From NCBI RefSeq assembly GCF_904067045.1, contig NZ_CAJFDC010000016.1:62001-126000 (forward strand): DNA of 64,000 nt, given 5' to 3'. Position numbers and translations under genes: made by a program. This document shows positions 1 to 10,178 of the stretch, one piece after another (position 1 is the stretch's first letter; the number at the start of each line of letters is the position of its first letter). Source of the DNA: Pseudomonas sp. FEN. GTDB lineage: Bacteria; Pseudomonadota; Gammaproteobacteria; Pseudomonadales; Pseudomonadaceae. The notes below the pieces were generated by a model, which had not been told where the DNA came from, ran no database searches, and saw only the letters and a program-made list of their open reading frames with translations.

Positions 1-831
1 ATTGCCGTCGTACAAGGCAATGATCTGGTCGGCACTCTCGTACACCAGATGGCCGATACGCTCGAAGAACCGTACCCAGAGCATGCGGATATAACCGGAG
101 CCGGCGTCCATGCTGTCGTTGAGCGCCTGGTTGCTGCTCTCGGCGATCCAACTGGCCTGGGCCAGGTCGATCTTGCGCTCCTTGGTGTAGATGCCGTGCT
201 CGCTGAGCAGGAACTGGCAACCCCACAATTGCTTGAGGATGCAGCCCACCAACCCGGCGTAACCAGTGGAAATCGAGTGCAGGACCCGCGCTCGCGGCAT
301 CCGTCGGGCGGCATCGGCGAGCATCAGCAATGGCGACTGCATGGTGCGCAAGGTCCAGAAATAGTTGACGAAGGACGGATCGGCGCAATGCTGCTCATAA
401 CCTTCGGTCAACGCCTCCCAACTGGGACGACTGTAGAGCACGTCATCCAGGGTAATCCGCCCCTGGGCGAGGGCGTCGAGCACGCCAAAACCCAACTCGG
501 GCGCGGGTTTCTGCGGGTTGTGCAGGTAACGGTAGAGCTGGCTCAGCTCTTCGAAGGACGCCGTGTGCGCGACACGCTTGTGCTTCGGATTGCGCCAGGC
601 CTCCTCCAGGTACACCTCTTCGATATGCACCACGTTCGGCGGAATTTCATAGCGTCGCTGGCCATAGGCTTCCCGCTGGCCACCGATAAACAGCACCGAA
701 AAAGTCAGTTGCGGCAGCCCGAGGATCATCTGGTGGATCCAGCCGGACACACCGCCGCGGACATACGGCCAAGTGCCTTCGAGCAACAGGCAGACATCGG
801 CGATCGGCGTTGGATTGACGGGCTTTTTCAT
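1..831 (-). CDS. pelF: PelF, Pel polysaccharide glycosyltransferase (3' end outside window)
   Basis: Partial gene: 277 codons are present and the frame runs off base 1. PelF is the cytosolic GT4-family glycosyltransferase that is thought to polymerise the Pel chain from UDP-sugars. The visible N-terminus has the family signature LLLEGTWPYVRGGVSGW at about residues 17-33, followed by QMILGLPQLTFSVLFIGG, and further on LHSISTGYAG and LSEHGIYTKER, which are typical of PelF. The ATG overlaps the pelE stop (ATGA), indicating coupled translation. The GT4 donor-binding half lies outside the window. Identification is firm because of the signature and the operon order. Confidence 0.93.
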   Translation of the reverse strand, partial: MKKPVNPTPIADVCLLLEGTWPYVRGGVSGWIHQMILGLPQLTFSVLFIGGQREAYGQRRYEIPPNVVHIEEVYLEEAWRNPKHKRVAHTASFEELSQLYRYLHNPQKPAPELGFGVLDALAQGRITLDDVLYSRPSWEALTEGYEQHCADPSFVNYFWTLRTMQSPLLMLADAARRMPRARVLHSISTGYAGLVGCILKQLWGCQFLLSEHGIYTKERKIDLAQASWIAESSNQALNDSMDAGSGYIRMLWVRFFERIGHLVYESADQIIALYDGN

Positions 832-1817
832 GTCCAGGTCCTTACCAGCCCGGCGAAGGGCGGGCGTTGTTGCAACTGCGGCGGCAGGCTTTTCAGCAGC
901 CCGGGAATCTCGGCATAGCGCCCGCTTTCAAAGGCCATTTCGGCGCGGAACGGCAAGACCTTGGCCGGGTCCATGCCCGCCTCTTCGGCCTGGTGCATAT
1001 GCAGCCGGGCCTTGCCGATATCGCCGCGCTCAAGGGCGATACGCCCGGCCAGCAACAGCAACTCACCGCCCTCGCCCGCCTTCAAGGCCCGCTCGGCGTG
1101 TTCACCGGCTTGCCCGAGGACGTGCTGCTGGACACTGCCCTGGGCCAGACCGAGATAGGCCAGCTCCCAGTACCAGCGAGCCAGCGTGGCGTGCAAGGCG
1201 CCGGTCTTGCGTGGCGATGCGCCGGATAGCTGTTCGAGGGAAGACTGGATACGCAGGTTGATGTCGCTTTCCTGCTTGTCGAGCATGGAGTACGCCAGCA
1301 AGCGCACATCGTCGCTCGGATCGCCCAGGGCCAGCTTGAGAATCGGTACGGCTTCCTTGCCCGGCATCCGTCGGGTAGCGAGCAATGCCGCCAGCCGCTG
1401 GTCCGGGTCCGGGGCATGGCGTAACACATCCTGCAAGCCACTGTCGCCAAAGGTCGGCGAGTGCAGTTGGGTCTGCGCGCGAAACGGCAGCTCGGGAATG
1501 CCCGTCGCCTGCCACATCTGCGTTTCACGCTTGCGTGGCAGGTACAGCGCCGGAAAGATCGCCGTAATCACTCCCACGGCGCCGATCAGCGGCACAAAAA
1601 ATGCCACGCTGAAGATAAACAGCGGGCTCCAGGGCAACGGCCGGCGATAACGCGCCGGCAGCAACAGCCACACCGCCGCGGTCAACAGGCCGCAGGCGAT
1701 GCCATGGGTCATTGCATACAGGAGCGCGATCTGCAGATCGGGCAGCCCTGCCGTCAGACTGGCCCAACTGCCGACTTCGAAAAACAGCGCCCCGCTAAAC
1801 AGCCACTTGCTGAACAT
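828..1817 (-). CDS. pelE: PelE, inner-membrane TPR protein of Pel synthesis
   Basis: 329 residues. PelE is an inner-membrane protein with cytosolic TPRs that works with PelD, PelG and PelF in the synthase complex. Hydrophobic segments lie at about residues 5-30, 35-55 and 60-85 (ALLYAMTHGIACGLLTAAVWLL, FIFSVAFFVPLIGAVGVITAIF). They are followed by a soluble helical region with TPR-like repeats to the end, including HAERALKAGEGGELLLLAGRIALERGD. The start overlaps the last 23 bp of pelD and the stop overlaps the pelF start by 4 bp, so translation is coupled on both sides. The family is poorly conserved in sequence, so position in the operon is the main support. Confidence 0.88.
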   Translation of the reverse strand: MFSKWLFSGALFFEVGSWASLTAGLPDLQIALLYAMTHGIACGLLTAAVWLLLPARYRRPLPWSPLFIFSVAFFVPLIGAVGVITAIFPALYLPRKRETQMWQATGIPELPFRAQTQLHSPTFGDSGLQDVLRHAPDPDQRLAALLATRRMPGKEAVPILKLALGDPSDDVRLLAYSMLDKQESDINLRIQSSLEQLSGASPRKTGALHATLARWYWELAYLGLAQGSVQQHVLGQAGEHAERALKAGEGGELLLLAGRIALERGDIGKARLHMHQAEEAGMDPAKVLPFRAEMAFESGRYAEIPGLLKSLPPQLQQRPPFAGLVRTWT

Positions 1818-3165
1818 TCAGGCCACACTCGTTATGCAGGAAGTTACGCAGCCCGTCCCGTTCCCGGGCCGACTCCAGATCGTAAGGCAAGACATTGACC
1901 CCAAGGTCGGGCAGTTCCACGTTCATGCCGAAGTGTTCGTGGATCAGCTTGCCCAGGCGCGCCAGATAGCCCTCGGCACCTTGGGCACTGGTCAGCGGCA
2001 GCAGCACCAGCAACAGTGCATGCCCACGCTCGTTGGACAGAGTCAGGTGCAAGTCGAGACCGCGCTGGCTACGTTCGAACAAGCGCGCCAACTCATCGTT
2101 GGGCCGGGTCAGCTCGAAGGCATAGAGGCAGCCGGACAACCCGTGCTGCTCGACATCCACCAGCGAACGTTTGAGCTGGCGGGTGAAGTTCTGAGCGTCG
2201 GCGTTTTCCAGTTGCAACACCTGTGGATCATGCTCCAACAGGTCGGCAATATGCCCGGCCAGCAAGGCCAACAGGCTGAGGGTCCGCTCCTGGAAAGCAA
2301 AGAACGGCATCTGCCGTACCGCGAGAATCGCCAGTATCCGCCCCTGGGTATCCACCAGCGGAATACAGGCTTGCAACGACGACACCGTGGCTTGTCCGCC
2401 GGAATCGATCAACTCTTCCCGCACGCTGACCAGCTCCTCACGCTCCAGGCACAAGCGGACCAGCAGGTCCTCGTTGTCCAGGGGGCCCATGGTCCCGGTG
2501 GCGGCCAACAGGGTCAGTGTCGGCGCTGCGTTGCGGGCCTGCGCCACACGGTACAATCCGGCTACCCGCAACGAGCCGTACTGACCGAGCAAAGTCAGTA
2601 CCGGTTCGGCCAGCAGGACCAGCGAATCCTCACCGTTGGGCACGCCACGCAGACGCTCGCGCAGCCCCAGCAACGAGCTGCGCAGGCTCTGGTCGCTGCC
2701 GGCCAGACGCTGCTCCAGACGATCATGGGACACCCGCAGAATCTGGTGCGCCCGGGTGAAATCGTCGAGTCGGTACTGGCGATACTCGTTGGCCATCTGC
2801 AAGCGCAGCAGCCGGCGTTCCCACAGGTCCCGCACTTCGCCCACGAGCATGCCGCAGACCAGTACGCCAACAATGTAGGACGGCGCGATCTGCGCGTAGG
2901 CTGCCAGCCCCGACTGGCGCAGGACGAAGAACGCCGCCACCAGCAGGCTGGCACTGATCAGGCCACGAACAAAGCCGTAGCGGACCCCGAGCAACAGCGG
3001 CGCCAGGAGCGACCAGGGAAACTCGCCCCGCACCTGCAGAGGGTCTTCAGGGGTCAACCAGAGACCGAAACCGATGACCAACGCAGTCACCAGGAAGGTT
3101 TCCAGCCATGACGCCGGACCGCTGGCGCGTGGTGCCAGCGCGTAGTCCATGTGTGGAGAGTTCAT
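1795..3165 (-). CDS. pelD: PelD, c-di-GMP receptor of Pel synthesis
   Basis: 456 residues from the chosen ATG. PelD is the inner-membrane c-di-GMP receptor that switches on Pel polymerisation. It has four membrane segments within about residues 20-115, a coiled stretch, a GAF domain (about 150-310) and a degenerate GGDEF domain at the C-terminus. The canonical GGDEF catalytic motif is absent, but RGLD (about residue 370) fits the RxxD c-di-GMP site described for PelD. An in-frame GTG at 3174 overlaps the pelC stop as GTGA. I prefer ATG 3165 because GAG lies a suitable distance upstream, but the start is not certain. Confidence 0.92.
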   Translation of the reverse strand: MNSPHMDYALAPRASGPASWLETFLVTALVIGFGLWLTPEDPLQVRGEFPWSLLAPLLLGVRYGFVRGLISASLLVAAFFVLRQSGLAAYAQIAPSYIVGVLVCGMLVGEVRDLWERRLLRLQMANEYRQYRLDDFTRAHQILRVSHDRLEQRLAGSDQSLRSSLLGLRERLRGVPNGEDSLVLLAEPVLTLLGQYGSLRVAGLYRVAQARNAAPTLTLLAATGTMGPLDNEDLLVRLCLEREELVSVREELIDSGGQATVSSLQACIPLVDTQGRILAILAVRQMPFFAFQERTLSLLALLAGHIADLLEHDPQVLQLENADAQNFTRQLKRSLVDVEQHGLSGCLYAFELTRPNDELARLFERSQRGLDLHLTLSNERGHALLLVLLPLTSAQGAEGYLARLGKLIHEHFGMNVELPDLGVNVLPYDLESARERDGLRNFLHNECGLNVQQVAV

Positions 3166-3170
3166 CGCGG

Positions 3171-3692
3171 TCACTCGATCCGAAGGCCACCGACAAGCTT
3201 GTCGAGGACCTTCTGGGCCGCGCCGGCCAAGCTTTCGCGGGACCAGCCGGCGCGGGCGCCGCTATTGCTCCAGAGGACCTTGCCGGTACCGGCCTCGACG
3301 ACCCGCAGGCTGATACCCACCGCCGGCTCGCCATCCAGGCCATTCTTGTACTGCCACTCTTCGACGCTGCCGGACACCACGTAGTCGAGCTTCTGCTCAC
3401 GGGCCCAATCCATCGCTCCGGCCAGACGTTCGTTATCGTCGAGCAAGGCCTGTTCGCCCTGCCCTGGCGTGCCGGCATAAACCTGCGGTTGCAGGCCGCG
3501 GCTGCTCAGCACACTGAGCAGGATCTGCTCGCTGCGTTCGCCGGCCTGTGGCGTCTGGGAATAGTTGACCAGCGGCAACACCCCCCAACGGGCTTTGCTG
3601 GACAGTTCAGGACTGCTTTGACCGGTGAAGCTGCTGCAGCCGGCCATCAACACGGCGGCCATCGCCAGACTCACGCAACGAATCGATTGCAT
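3171..3692 (-). CDS. pelC: PelC, outer-membrane-associated lipoprotein of Pel export
   Basis: 173 residues. PelC is a small lipoprotein that forms a ring at the inner face of the outer membrane and guides Pel towards the PelB pore. The start at 3692 gives a lipoprotein signal, MQSIRCVSLAMAAVLMAGC, with lipobox LMAGC; it follows a strong AGGAG ribosome binding site. The longer open frame upstream of this ATG lacks a signal and is rejected. The mature part is a compact alpha/beta fold ending in a helix (VLDKLVGGLRIE). It lies 28 bp after pelB and just before pelD. Confidence 0.93.
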   Translation of the reverse strand: MQSIRCVSLAMAAVLMAGCSSFTGQSSPELSSKARWGVLPLVNYSQTPQAGERSEQILLSVLSSRGLQPQVYAGTPGQGEQALLDDNERLAGAMDWAREQKLDYVVSGSVEEWQYKNGLDGEPAVGISLRVVEAGTGKVLWSNSGARAGWSRESLAGAAQKVLDKLVGGLRIE

Positions 3693-3720
3693 AAGGTTAA
3701 CTCCTCTTAAAATTCCATGA

Positions 3721-6700
3721 TCAGCGTCCGAAACGCACGCTGTAACTGACACCCGCGGTACCGCCGGACTTGCCTGTGCCACCTTGCGGCGCCGACTGGT
3801 AGCCGAAGGTCACGGCCAATTCGTCATTGCCCAACAGCTCGGTGCCGACACCGGTACTGATGGCGTAGTTGATGGTGTTATCGGTCCACTGCCAACCCGT
3901 GCTGAGATCCACCAACCAGGTGTACTGCCCGCGTGTGCGGTTCAGTGCGCCCGGGAAACCGCGCCGCCACGAACTGCCGAAGAACCACTGGCCGTACTGT
4001 TTCTGCAGCAGGGTCTGGCTGGTGATCTGGCTCGGGTCGTCGAGTTCGAGCCCGGCCAGGTCAATGCCGCCGCCCAGGGTATTGGCCAAGTTGGCCAGCG
4101 AGCGGTTGTTCAAACTGTTCTGCTGATAGTCGATGCCGCTGCGCAGCTCCCAGTTCGGCCCTTCGAACTGCAAGGTGTGGTCGAACTCGATCTTCAGTGC
4201 CTGGCCGTTGCCCAGGTCATCGCCGCCGCGGGTCGCGAACCAACGTTGGGCCAGGTTCCAGGACAACTGGTCACGGGCCGAATAGCGATGCCGGCCACCC
4301 GCCCAGAGATCATTCTGCCGGCCGAAGGCACGCATCAATCCGCTGTCTTCGTTCTTGCGATGCCAGTCGGCACCGGCATCCAGCTCGTTGCCGCTGTCCA
4401 CCTGCCAGGTCCGGCTGACACCGAGGCCGTTGCGGTCATCGTCCTTGCGCAGGCTGCTGTCGAAGATCAACTTGTAATTGCCGCTCTCCAGTTGCCGCTG
4501 CAGGGTCAGTTCGGTGTTGGTCTCGCTGCCCAGACGCGACGGTTCCAGGGTATCGCCACTGTATTGGCCTTGCTCCAACACCAGCTTGGCGTACCAGTTG
4601 TCGTTCAGATAATGCGCGGTGGTCAGGCGCGGACCGTTGAACACCAGTCCACCGTAGTCCTGATGCTCCCAAGAGATCAGCACGCCTTGCGGGGTGCGCT
4701 CGGTCATTTCAATGGCCTGGCGGCGCAATTGCTCGCGGATCGCCGGCGGCTGCTCGTCACCCAGCGATGAGAGGTCCACGGCCAAGGCTTCAGCACCGCG
4801 TCCCAGGCTATTGAGGGCCTCGACCTGCTGCGCCGGGTCCAGCTCGCCACTGCGCACCAGACGTTCCAGAACGCTACGATTGCTGCCGCGCAGCGCTTCC
4901 TGGATCTGCTCGTAGCCGTTGATCTTCAGGCCACGGCTACGGGCCCAGGCCAGCCAGTCATCTTTCTGCGCTGACTGGTTGAGACTGTCCAGACGCGCCA
5001 GCAACTGATCGAACCACAGCTGCAACATCGGTTTGGAGCCGTCCAGCCATTGCATCGCCTGGTTCTGCGCCTTGCGCGACGAATAGCTGCTGGCCAGCAA
5101 ACGCAACCAGGTGGCATAACCCTGCGGCGTGGCGCGAATCTGCTCTGGCGTCACTTCGCGGTTGAGCTTGAGCCGCAAGCGCTGGGCCGCATCGACGGAA
5201 CCGGCGCCTTCCAGCGCATCGGCGTAGGCCGCCTGGACCATCCAGTCCTCGGGATTGGCTTGCAGGTAGAGACGATACCAGGCCAGGGCCTCGGTATTGC
5301 GCCCGACCAACTGGCTGGCAGCGGCAAATGGCAGCCACAGGCTGCTGTCAGCGCGGGCCAGGGCACGCCATTGCTGCAGCAGCGGCTTGATTTCAGCCGT
5401 GCGGCCCAGGTCGACATACAACCACAGCAGGCGCTCGCGGAAGGTGTTGTCATCCGGGAAACGGCTCAAGCCCAGGCGATACAGACGCAAGGCGTCCTCG
5501 CTCTGTCCCTGCTGTACCGCCAGCGCGCCACGGGCCGCGAGGACCTGGGGACGGTCGGAAGCATCCGGGTACCGCTCGGCATCCTTGAGCAGATCGATCA
5601 CCAGTGGCCAGTCCTGAAGCTCCTGGGCCAATTGCAAAGCACCGACCAGACGCTGCGGATCGTGACCGCGCTTCCAGCTGTCGACGCTCAGTTGCAGGGC
5701 CATGCGCGGATCCCGGGTACGATAGAGAGCAATCAGCTCACTCTCGTCACCGGTATTGAGCGAACCCTTGATGGCGCGCATTTTCTCCAGCGCGATCCGC
5801 AGCTCGTCATCCAGCTCCAGGTCCCAGGCCAGCGCCGCGCGGGACTGCCAGTAGTTGAGATCGTTGATAGGGGTAGCGTCGACCGCCGTGATCACCTTCC
5901 AGGCCGACTGGCTGTCAAACAGCTTGAGGTGGTTGTTGGCCCAGTCCACCCGTTCGGTGCTGCTCAACGGGAACCGCTTGGCGAAGTTCCGCCAGACCTC
6001 CAGGCGCGCCGGGTACTGCTCGGTATTTTCCAGGTTCTGCAACAGGCGGACCCAGGCCAGGCGGTGTCTCGGGTGCTTGGCGAGGTAGCCGCGCAGCCAG
6101 GTTTCAGCCTGTTCGGGGGTCCCCCGCGACTCCTCGGCGTACACCAGGGCATCGAGCTCGACGTCGCTCAGTGGCCGGCTGTTCATGATCCCCGCCAGTA
6201 CCGGGATACCCCGATCGAAGTCGTAGTCCTGCATCGCCAGGCGCCAGGTGTGCTCGAGTTCAGCGGGATTGTCACGCAGCCGGCTCAGGCTGATCCAGTA
6301 GCCCAGTGCGGCTGCCGAGTCATCCTGCCATTCGGCGATATGCGCCATCTGCTCCAGCAGCGCCGGGTCGTCCGGGTGCTGTTCGAGCAGTTGCAAGCCC
6401 ACCGTCCGCGCACCCTGCAGGTCACCGAAGGCCAGGCGTTGCTTGAACTCCTTTTCCAGGACTTGCGGGCTGTCGGGCTGCAATTTGCGCCATTCGGTAA
6501 AGAACTGTTGTGCCAGGTCCGCGCGATTATGCGCCACCGCGACATCGACGCCCTGGTCAAGCAGCGTCGGATTGAACTCGGCATCAGGTTGCGCGGCCAA
6601 TTCCCTGGCCAGCAACTCGGCCGCCTGATCGCCACGGTCCGCCGCTACCAGGCCCGTGAAGGCTTCCTGGAGAAACTGACGACGCTCTTGCGGTTTCTGG

Positions 6701-7311
6701 CTGCCATCGAGCAACTGTATATACAGATCCGCCGCCCGCCCCGGCTGTTCACTGGCCAGGTACCACTTCGCGGCTTCAGGCAGCCATTTATCACGCTGCC
6801 GCGGATCGCGACGGGCCAGTTCGGCATAGGCATCCGCCGCCAGGCCCGGGGCCTGGGCGCTCAGGGCCAACGAGGCCAGGCGTTCGAGCTGGGGCGTTGG
6901 CAACGCTTTATAGTCAAAGGCCTTGAAGCGTTCGGCCAGGGCCCGCAATGCCGCGCTATCGCTACTGTTGTTCAATGCCAGGGCATCGAGTTGCAAGCGA
7001 TAATAGGCTTTCAACGTCGGCTCGGCTTGCGGCCAATCGGCCAGGTGCTTTTCGGCTCGTGGGTATTCACCCAGCTGGATCAGCAGGTCGAGCAACTGAG
7101 TGCGCAGTTCGCTGTTCTCGGGATGTGCCGCCAACAGCACCTCGGCGTAGCTGGCCGAGACCTCGTCCGGCTCGCCACCCTTGGGACTGAATGCTTCTTC
7201 GTTGTGAAAGGTCGCCCACAGCAGTACGCCGACAGCGATCGCCACCAACAGCAACGCCCAGGGATTGAGCAGCCGCGTGCTTTTGGGCTTAGTTGCAGAG
7301 GAGTTGGGCAT
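3721..7311 (-). CDS. pelB: PelB, TPR scaffold and outer-membrane beta-barrel for Pel export
   Basis: 1196 residues, the usual PelB size. It has one N-terminal membrane anchor (about residues 16-33, WALLLVAIAVGVLLWATF), a periplasmic superhelix of TPRs to about residue 850, and a C-terminal porin-like beta-barrel from about 880. The barrel ends in alternating strands and a terminal aromatic/basic residue pattern (GVSYSVRFGR). Known PelB binds PelA through its TPRs, raising its deacetylase activity, and the barrel exports the polymer. The gene overlaps pelA by 23 bp and is followed after 28 bp by pelC. Confidence 0.95.
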   Translation of the reverse strand: MPNSSATKPKSTRLLNPWALLLVAIAVGVLLWATFHNEEAFSPKGGEPDEVSASYAEVLLAAHPENSELRTQLLDLLIQLGEYPRAEKHLADWPQAEPTLKAYYRLQLDALALNNSSDSAALRALAERFKAFDYKALPTPQLERLASLALSAQAPGLAADAYAELARRDPRQRDKWLPEAAKWYLASEQPGRAADLYIQLLDGSQKPQERRQFLQEAFTGLVAADRGDQAAELLARELAAQPDAEFNPTLLDQGVDVAVAHNRADLAQQFFTEWRKLQPDSPQVLEKEFKQRLAFGDLQGARTVGLQLLEQHPDDPALLEQMAHIAEWQDDSAAALGYWISLSRLRDNPAELEHTWRLAMQDYDFDRGIPVLAGIMNSRPLSDVELDALVYAEESRGTPEQAETWLRGYLAKHPRHRLAWVRLLQNLENTEQYPARLEVWRNFAKRFPLSSTERVDWANNHLKLFDSQSAWKVITAVDATPINDLNYWQSRAALAWDLELDDELRIALEKMRAIKGSLNTGDESELIALYRTRDPRMALQLSVDSWKRGHDPQRLVGALQLAQELQDWPLVIDLLKDAERYPDASDRPQVLAARGALAVQQGQSEDALRLYRLGLSRFPDDNTFRERLLWLYVDLGRTAEIKPLLQQWRALARADSSLWLPFAAASQLVGRNTEALAWYRLYLQANPEDWMVQAAYADALEGAGSVDAAQRLRLKLNREVTPEQIRATPQGYATWLRLLASSYSSRKAQNQAMQWLDGSKPMLQLWFDQLLARLDSLNQSAQKDDWLAWARSRGLKINGYEQIQEALRGSNRSVLERLVRSGELDPAQQVEALNSLGRGAEALAVDLSSLGDEQPPAIREQLRRQAIEMTERTPQGVLISWEHQDYGGLVFNGPRLTTAHYLNDNWYAKLVLEQGQYSGDTLEPSRLGSETNTELTLQRQLESGNYKLIFDSSLRKDDDRNGLGVSRTWQVDSGNELDAGADWHRKNEDSGLMRAFGRQNDLWAGGRHRYSARDQLSWNLAQRWFATRGGDDLGNGQALKIEFDHTLQFEGPNWELRSGIDYQQNSLNNRSLANLANTLGGGIDLAGLELDDPSQITSQTLLQKQYGQWFFGSSWRRGFPGALNRTRGQYTWLVDLSTGWQWTDNTINYAISTGVGTELLGNDELAVTFGYQSAPQGGTGKSGGTAGVSYSVRFGR

Positions 7312-10099
7312 CGCTCACCTGCTTCAGTGGAAGTTGGAAATGCCACAGGCCCTGTTCGGACTTGCCCGCGTAACGTTGCCCCTGTACCTCGACCCGGCAA
7401 GCGCCGCTCGAGCGCACCGAAAACTCCAGGTTGAATTCGCCGGCGAAGGCGAAGCTCACCTGTCGATCATTCACATAGCGCCAGTCAAGCAACGGAATAT
7501 TCGCCAGCTCCAGCGCCGGGCGCGGGTCGCGCTCGGGGCGCAAGGCCAACAGCGCCTGGTCGCTGCTCAGCGCCACATAACGACCCTGGGGTAGATCACG
7601 GACACCGGCCACGCCCCGGGAGCGGCCCAGATCCGGCCAGCCAAGCGCCGGATCCAGGCGCAAGGTGCGCAGCCCATCCATCCCGCGCACCTGCCAGTCA
7701 CCCTCGACGGTGCGGGCCAGGCTGGCCTGGTACAAGCCATGAACCCGATCGAGGTAATCGCTCATCCACAACGACATCGGTTGCTGACCGCGCATGAACT
7801 GGTAGATGTCGGTCATGGCTTTGATCGACGCCTGTTTGGTGCCCGAATAGAAGTGGTAATACAAATGAATGCCGCGCAGGCGCCGTGGCCTGTCGGTCAG
7901 TTCAAAAGTGTCGATCACATCGCGAAAACCGTAATACGGGCCCTTCCACAGGTTGGTGTACATGTTCTCGTTGATCACCGGTGCGTAGTACTGCAAGCCG
8001 CCCGCGGTGGGACGCAGCAACGGGTACAGGCCGGTCAGCGACGGATTGGCCTTGGTCAGGATGGTCTGGCCGCCATTGACGTTCTTCAACCCGGCGTCAT
8101 AGGCCATCTTGATGGTTTCCGCGCTCGGCAAGGCATCGCCCGGCCAGAAGATCATCTTCACCGGTTTTTTTGCCGTGGTCAGGCGGCTGTTGATGTAGTC
8201 CCGCGAGCCAACGATCTCGCGCTGGTAATCGAGGTTCTTGTAGCCCGGGATATTCAGCCGCAGGCCATATTCGGCGTGGAAATCTTCGTCCTGCCTGGCT
8301 TTGTCCGGCTGCATATAGAACGGGTGGCTGTAGGTGTGCGTCGCGACCTCGACCTTGGGATCGGCAAAGATCTCCTGGGCGATCGGCTCCAGCTCCCTGG
8401 CCAGAAAGGGTGACATGCCCTTGGGCCCGACCTCGCCTTCGATGATCGATACCGAAGTCAGGAACGGGTTGGGACGAATGTAGTCGTTCAGCACCTGGCG
8501 CCCGGAATAGGGTGTGCCGCGCACTTCGGCGTGGGACGGGAAACCGTCGCCATCGATATGCACCGTGGCGATCCGCCGGCCGTTCTCGGTGGTGCTGTCC
8601 GGGTGCGGCTGAGCCGGCAGGCGCAGGGTTTTCTGGATAAAGGCAAACGGATCGAGAATCCAGCGGCTCCGTTCGACGTTGGCCTCCACGACATAAGGCG
8701 CCAGGGCCATGCCACCCCAGTTGCCGGTGACCACCGGGGCGAACTTGCCGCCCTTGTCGTCGCCCAGCAACAGGGCCGGTTTCGGACCGTCGGCCAGCAG
8801 GGTGACCCGGGTCAGCTCGCGAGCCCGCGGAACCACCGGCGCTTCAAAGGCACCGATCAGCGTCTTGTCCTGGCTGAGTACCTGCAGCGCACCGCGCGCG
8901 CCCGGCGCGGCAAGGTTCAGGCCCAGGCGCTTGAGCAGCGCGCGGTCTTCGATCGGCAGACCGGCCATGATCGCCAGCGGTACCTGCTCGTCCAGGCGCT
9001 TGCCGATCCAGCTATTAAAGGCACGGCTGTCCTCGGGCGGGCCGCTGGTCATCCACAGCACCACGCCGGCGTACAAGCCAGCGAAGCTGTAGGACGGCAA
9101 GCTGTCGTCGACCGGCAGGTAGTCCACCCGATATCCCAGGTACTCCAGCAGGCCACCGAGCATTCGGTGGCCGGCGTGATCGTAGAGTTCGCCTTCACGC
9201 GGGTCGTAAAGCATGGCGATACGCCGCGGCTGGACTTCCACGGTGCTCATACCGATGGCGTTGAGATCCGGGGTCGTGACCACCGGGATAAAGCCTTCCT
9301 GGCTCAACTGACGGACCAGTTTGCGGGCTTCTTCACGCCGTGTCGGCGGCAGATAGTCGATGGCCACCAGCGGAATGTTGCGGGCCCGCAGCGGCTTGAG
9401 TTCACCTTCAAGCCAACTGCGGTCGGACTCGGACACCGGGCGATAACGCTTGGTCGAGGCATCCCAACCGGCATGGATCGACTCGACGGCCACGGCCGAG
9501 GCCACGCCATCGAGTTCGCCCAGCACCTCGAAGCCGCGGTTGAAGAACAACTTGAGGCTCGGCTGGCGGTTGTGCAGTTCGCGCAGGAACGCTGCCAGCG
9601 CCTTGCGCTGCGGTTCACGCTTGGCTTCGGGGAGCAATTGAAAGCTGTCGAGGGTGTCGAGAAACAGCCCGGCATATCCCTGTTCCTGCAACGCCTTGGC
9701 GCGCTTGAACAGATGTTCCCGCCAGGCCGGCGTGGCGATGTCCATGACCTGGCTGTCCCAGGCCTTGTTACGAGTGGTGCTCGCCCCTGGCGTCAGGGCT
9801 TGCTTGTCCAGGGCGGCACGGTCGCCATCGAACTCGCCCACCGACAGATAGGCAAACGGCTGGCTGCCGAGTTTGCGCAGGGTGGCGACATCGACGCTGC
9901 TCATATGGCCCGGTTCGACCACGGCCCATTCGAACTGCGCCAGTTCCGCCAGTGGCGGCTGCTCGGCGTACCAGAACCCGACGCTGGCGGGAGCCGCCGG
10001 CGCGGCCTGTACCACTGAATTCGTCGCGCACAACGCCAAAGCGGTAAACAGGCGTCGCACTACTTTGCACGCGCGCGCCCCGGGAAACTCGATTTCCAT
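7289..10099 (-). CDS. pelA: PelA, periplasmic Pel hydrolase/deacetylase
   Basis: 936 residues. PelA partly deacetylates and also hydrolyses Pel in the periplasm. An N-terminal signal (about residues 1-32, RRLFTALALCATNSVVQAAPA) precedes a GH114/TM1410-like hydrolase domain (about 35-290, with ESIHAGWD) and a central domain. The polysaccharide deacetylase domain starts at about residue 515, with IDGDGF (metal-binding Asp motif), HTYSHPF (two metal His) and FWPGDALPS. The C-terminal part is beta-rich. The start follows a GAGTGAG stretch. pelB overlaps its end and pelX lies 79 bp upstream on the same strand. Confidence 0.95.
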   Translation of the reverse strand: MEIEFPGARACKVVRRLFTALALCATNSVVQAAPAAPASVGFWYAEQPPLAELAQFEWAVVEPGHMSSVDVATLRKLGSQPFAYLSVGEFDGDRAALDKQALTPGASTTRNKAWDSQVMDIATPAWREHLFKRAKALQEQGYAGLFLDTLDSFQLLPEAKREPQRKALAAFLRELHNRQPSLKLFFNRGFEVLGELDGVASAVAVESIHAGWDASTKRYRPVSESDRSWLEGELKPLRARNIPLVAIDYLPPTRREEARKLVRQLSQEGFIPVVTTPDLNAIGMSTVEVQPRRIAMLYDPREGELYDHAGHRMLGGLLEYLGYRVDYLPVDDSLPSYSFAGLYAGVVLWMTSGPPEDSRAFNSWIGKRLDEQVPLAIMAGLPIEDRALLKRLGLNLAAPGARGALQVLSQDKTLIGAFEAPVVPRARELTRVTLLADGPKPALLLGDDKGGKFAPVVTGNWGGMALAPYVVEANVERSRWILDPFAFIQKTLRLPAQPHPDSTTENGRRIATVHIDGDGFPSHAEVRGTPYSGRQVLNDYIRPNPFLTSVSIIEGEVGPKGMSPFLARELEPIAQEIFADPKVEVATHTYSHPFYMQPDKARQDEDFHAEYGLRLNIPGYKNLDYQREIVGSRDYINSRLTTAKKPVKMIFWPGDALPSAETIKMAYDAGLKNVNGGQTILTKANPSLTGLYPLLRPTAGGLQYYAPVINENMYTNLWKGPYYGFRDVIDTFELTDRPRRLRGIHLYYHFYSGTKQASIKAMTDIYQFMRGQQPMSLWMSDYLDRVHGLYQASLARTVEGDWQVRGMDGLRTLRLDPALGWPDLGRSRGVAGVRDLPQGRYVALSSDQALLALRPERDPRPALELANIPLLDWRYVNDRQVSFAFAGEFNLEFSVRSSGACRVEVQGQRYAGKSEQGLWHFQLPLKQVSDAQLLCN

Positions 10100-10178
10100 A
10101 ACTCACTCTTCAGTAGATCAATCCACGCACCATCAGACTACCGACACCCCGCCATCGGGCGCCCGCAAGGCGATGAAA

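Noticed and set aside
5050-7434. 794-codon open frame on the plus strand opposite pelB
   Set aside because: It mirrors pelB exactly, lacks any domain or ribosome binding site, and is a by-product of the high GC content in the third codon position.
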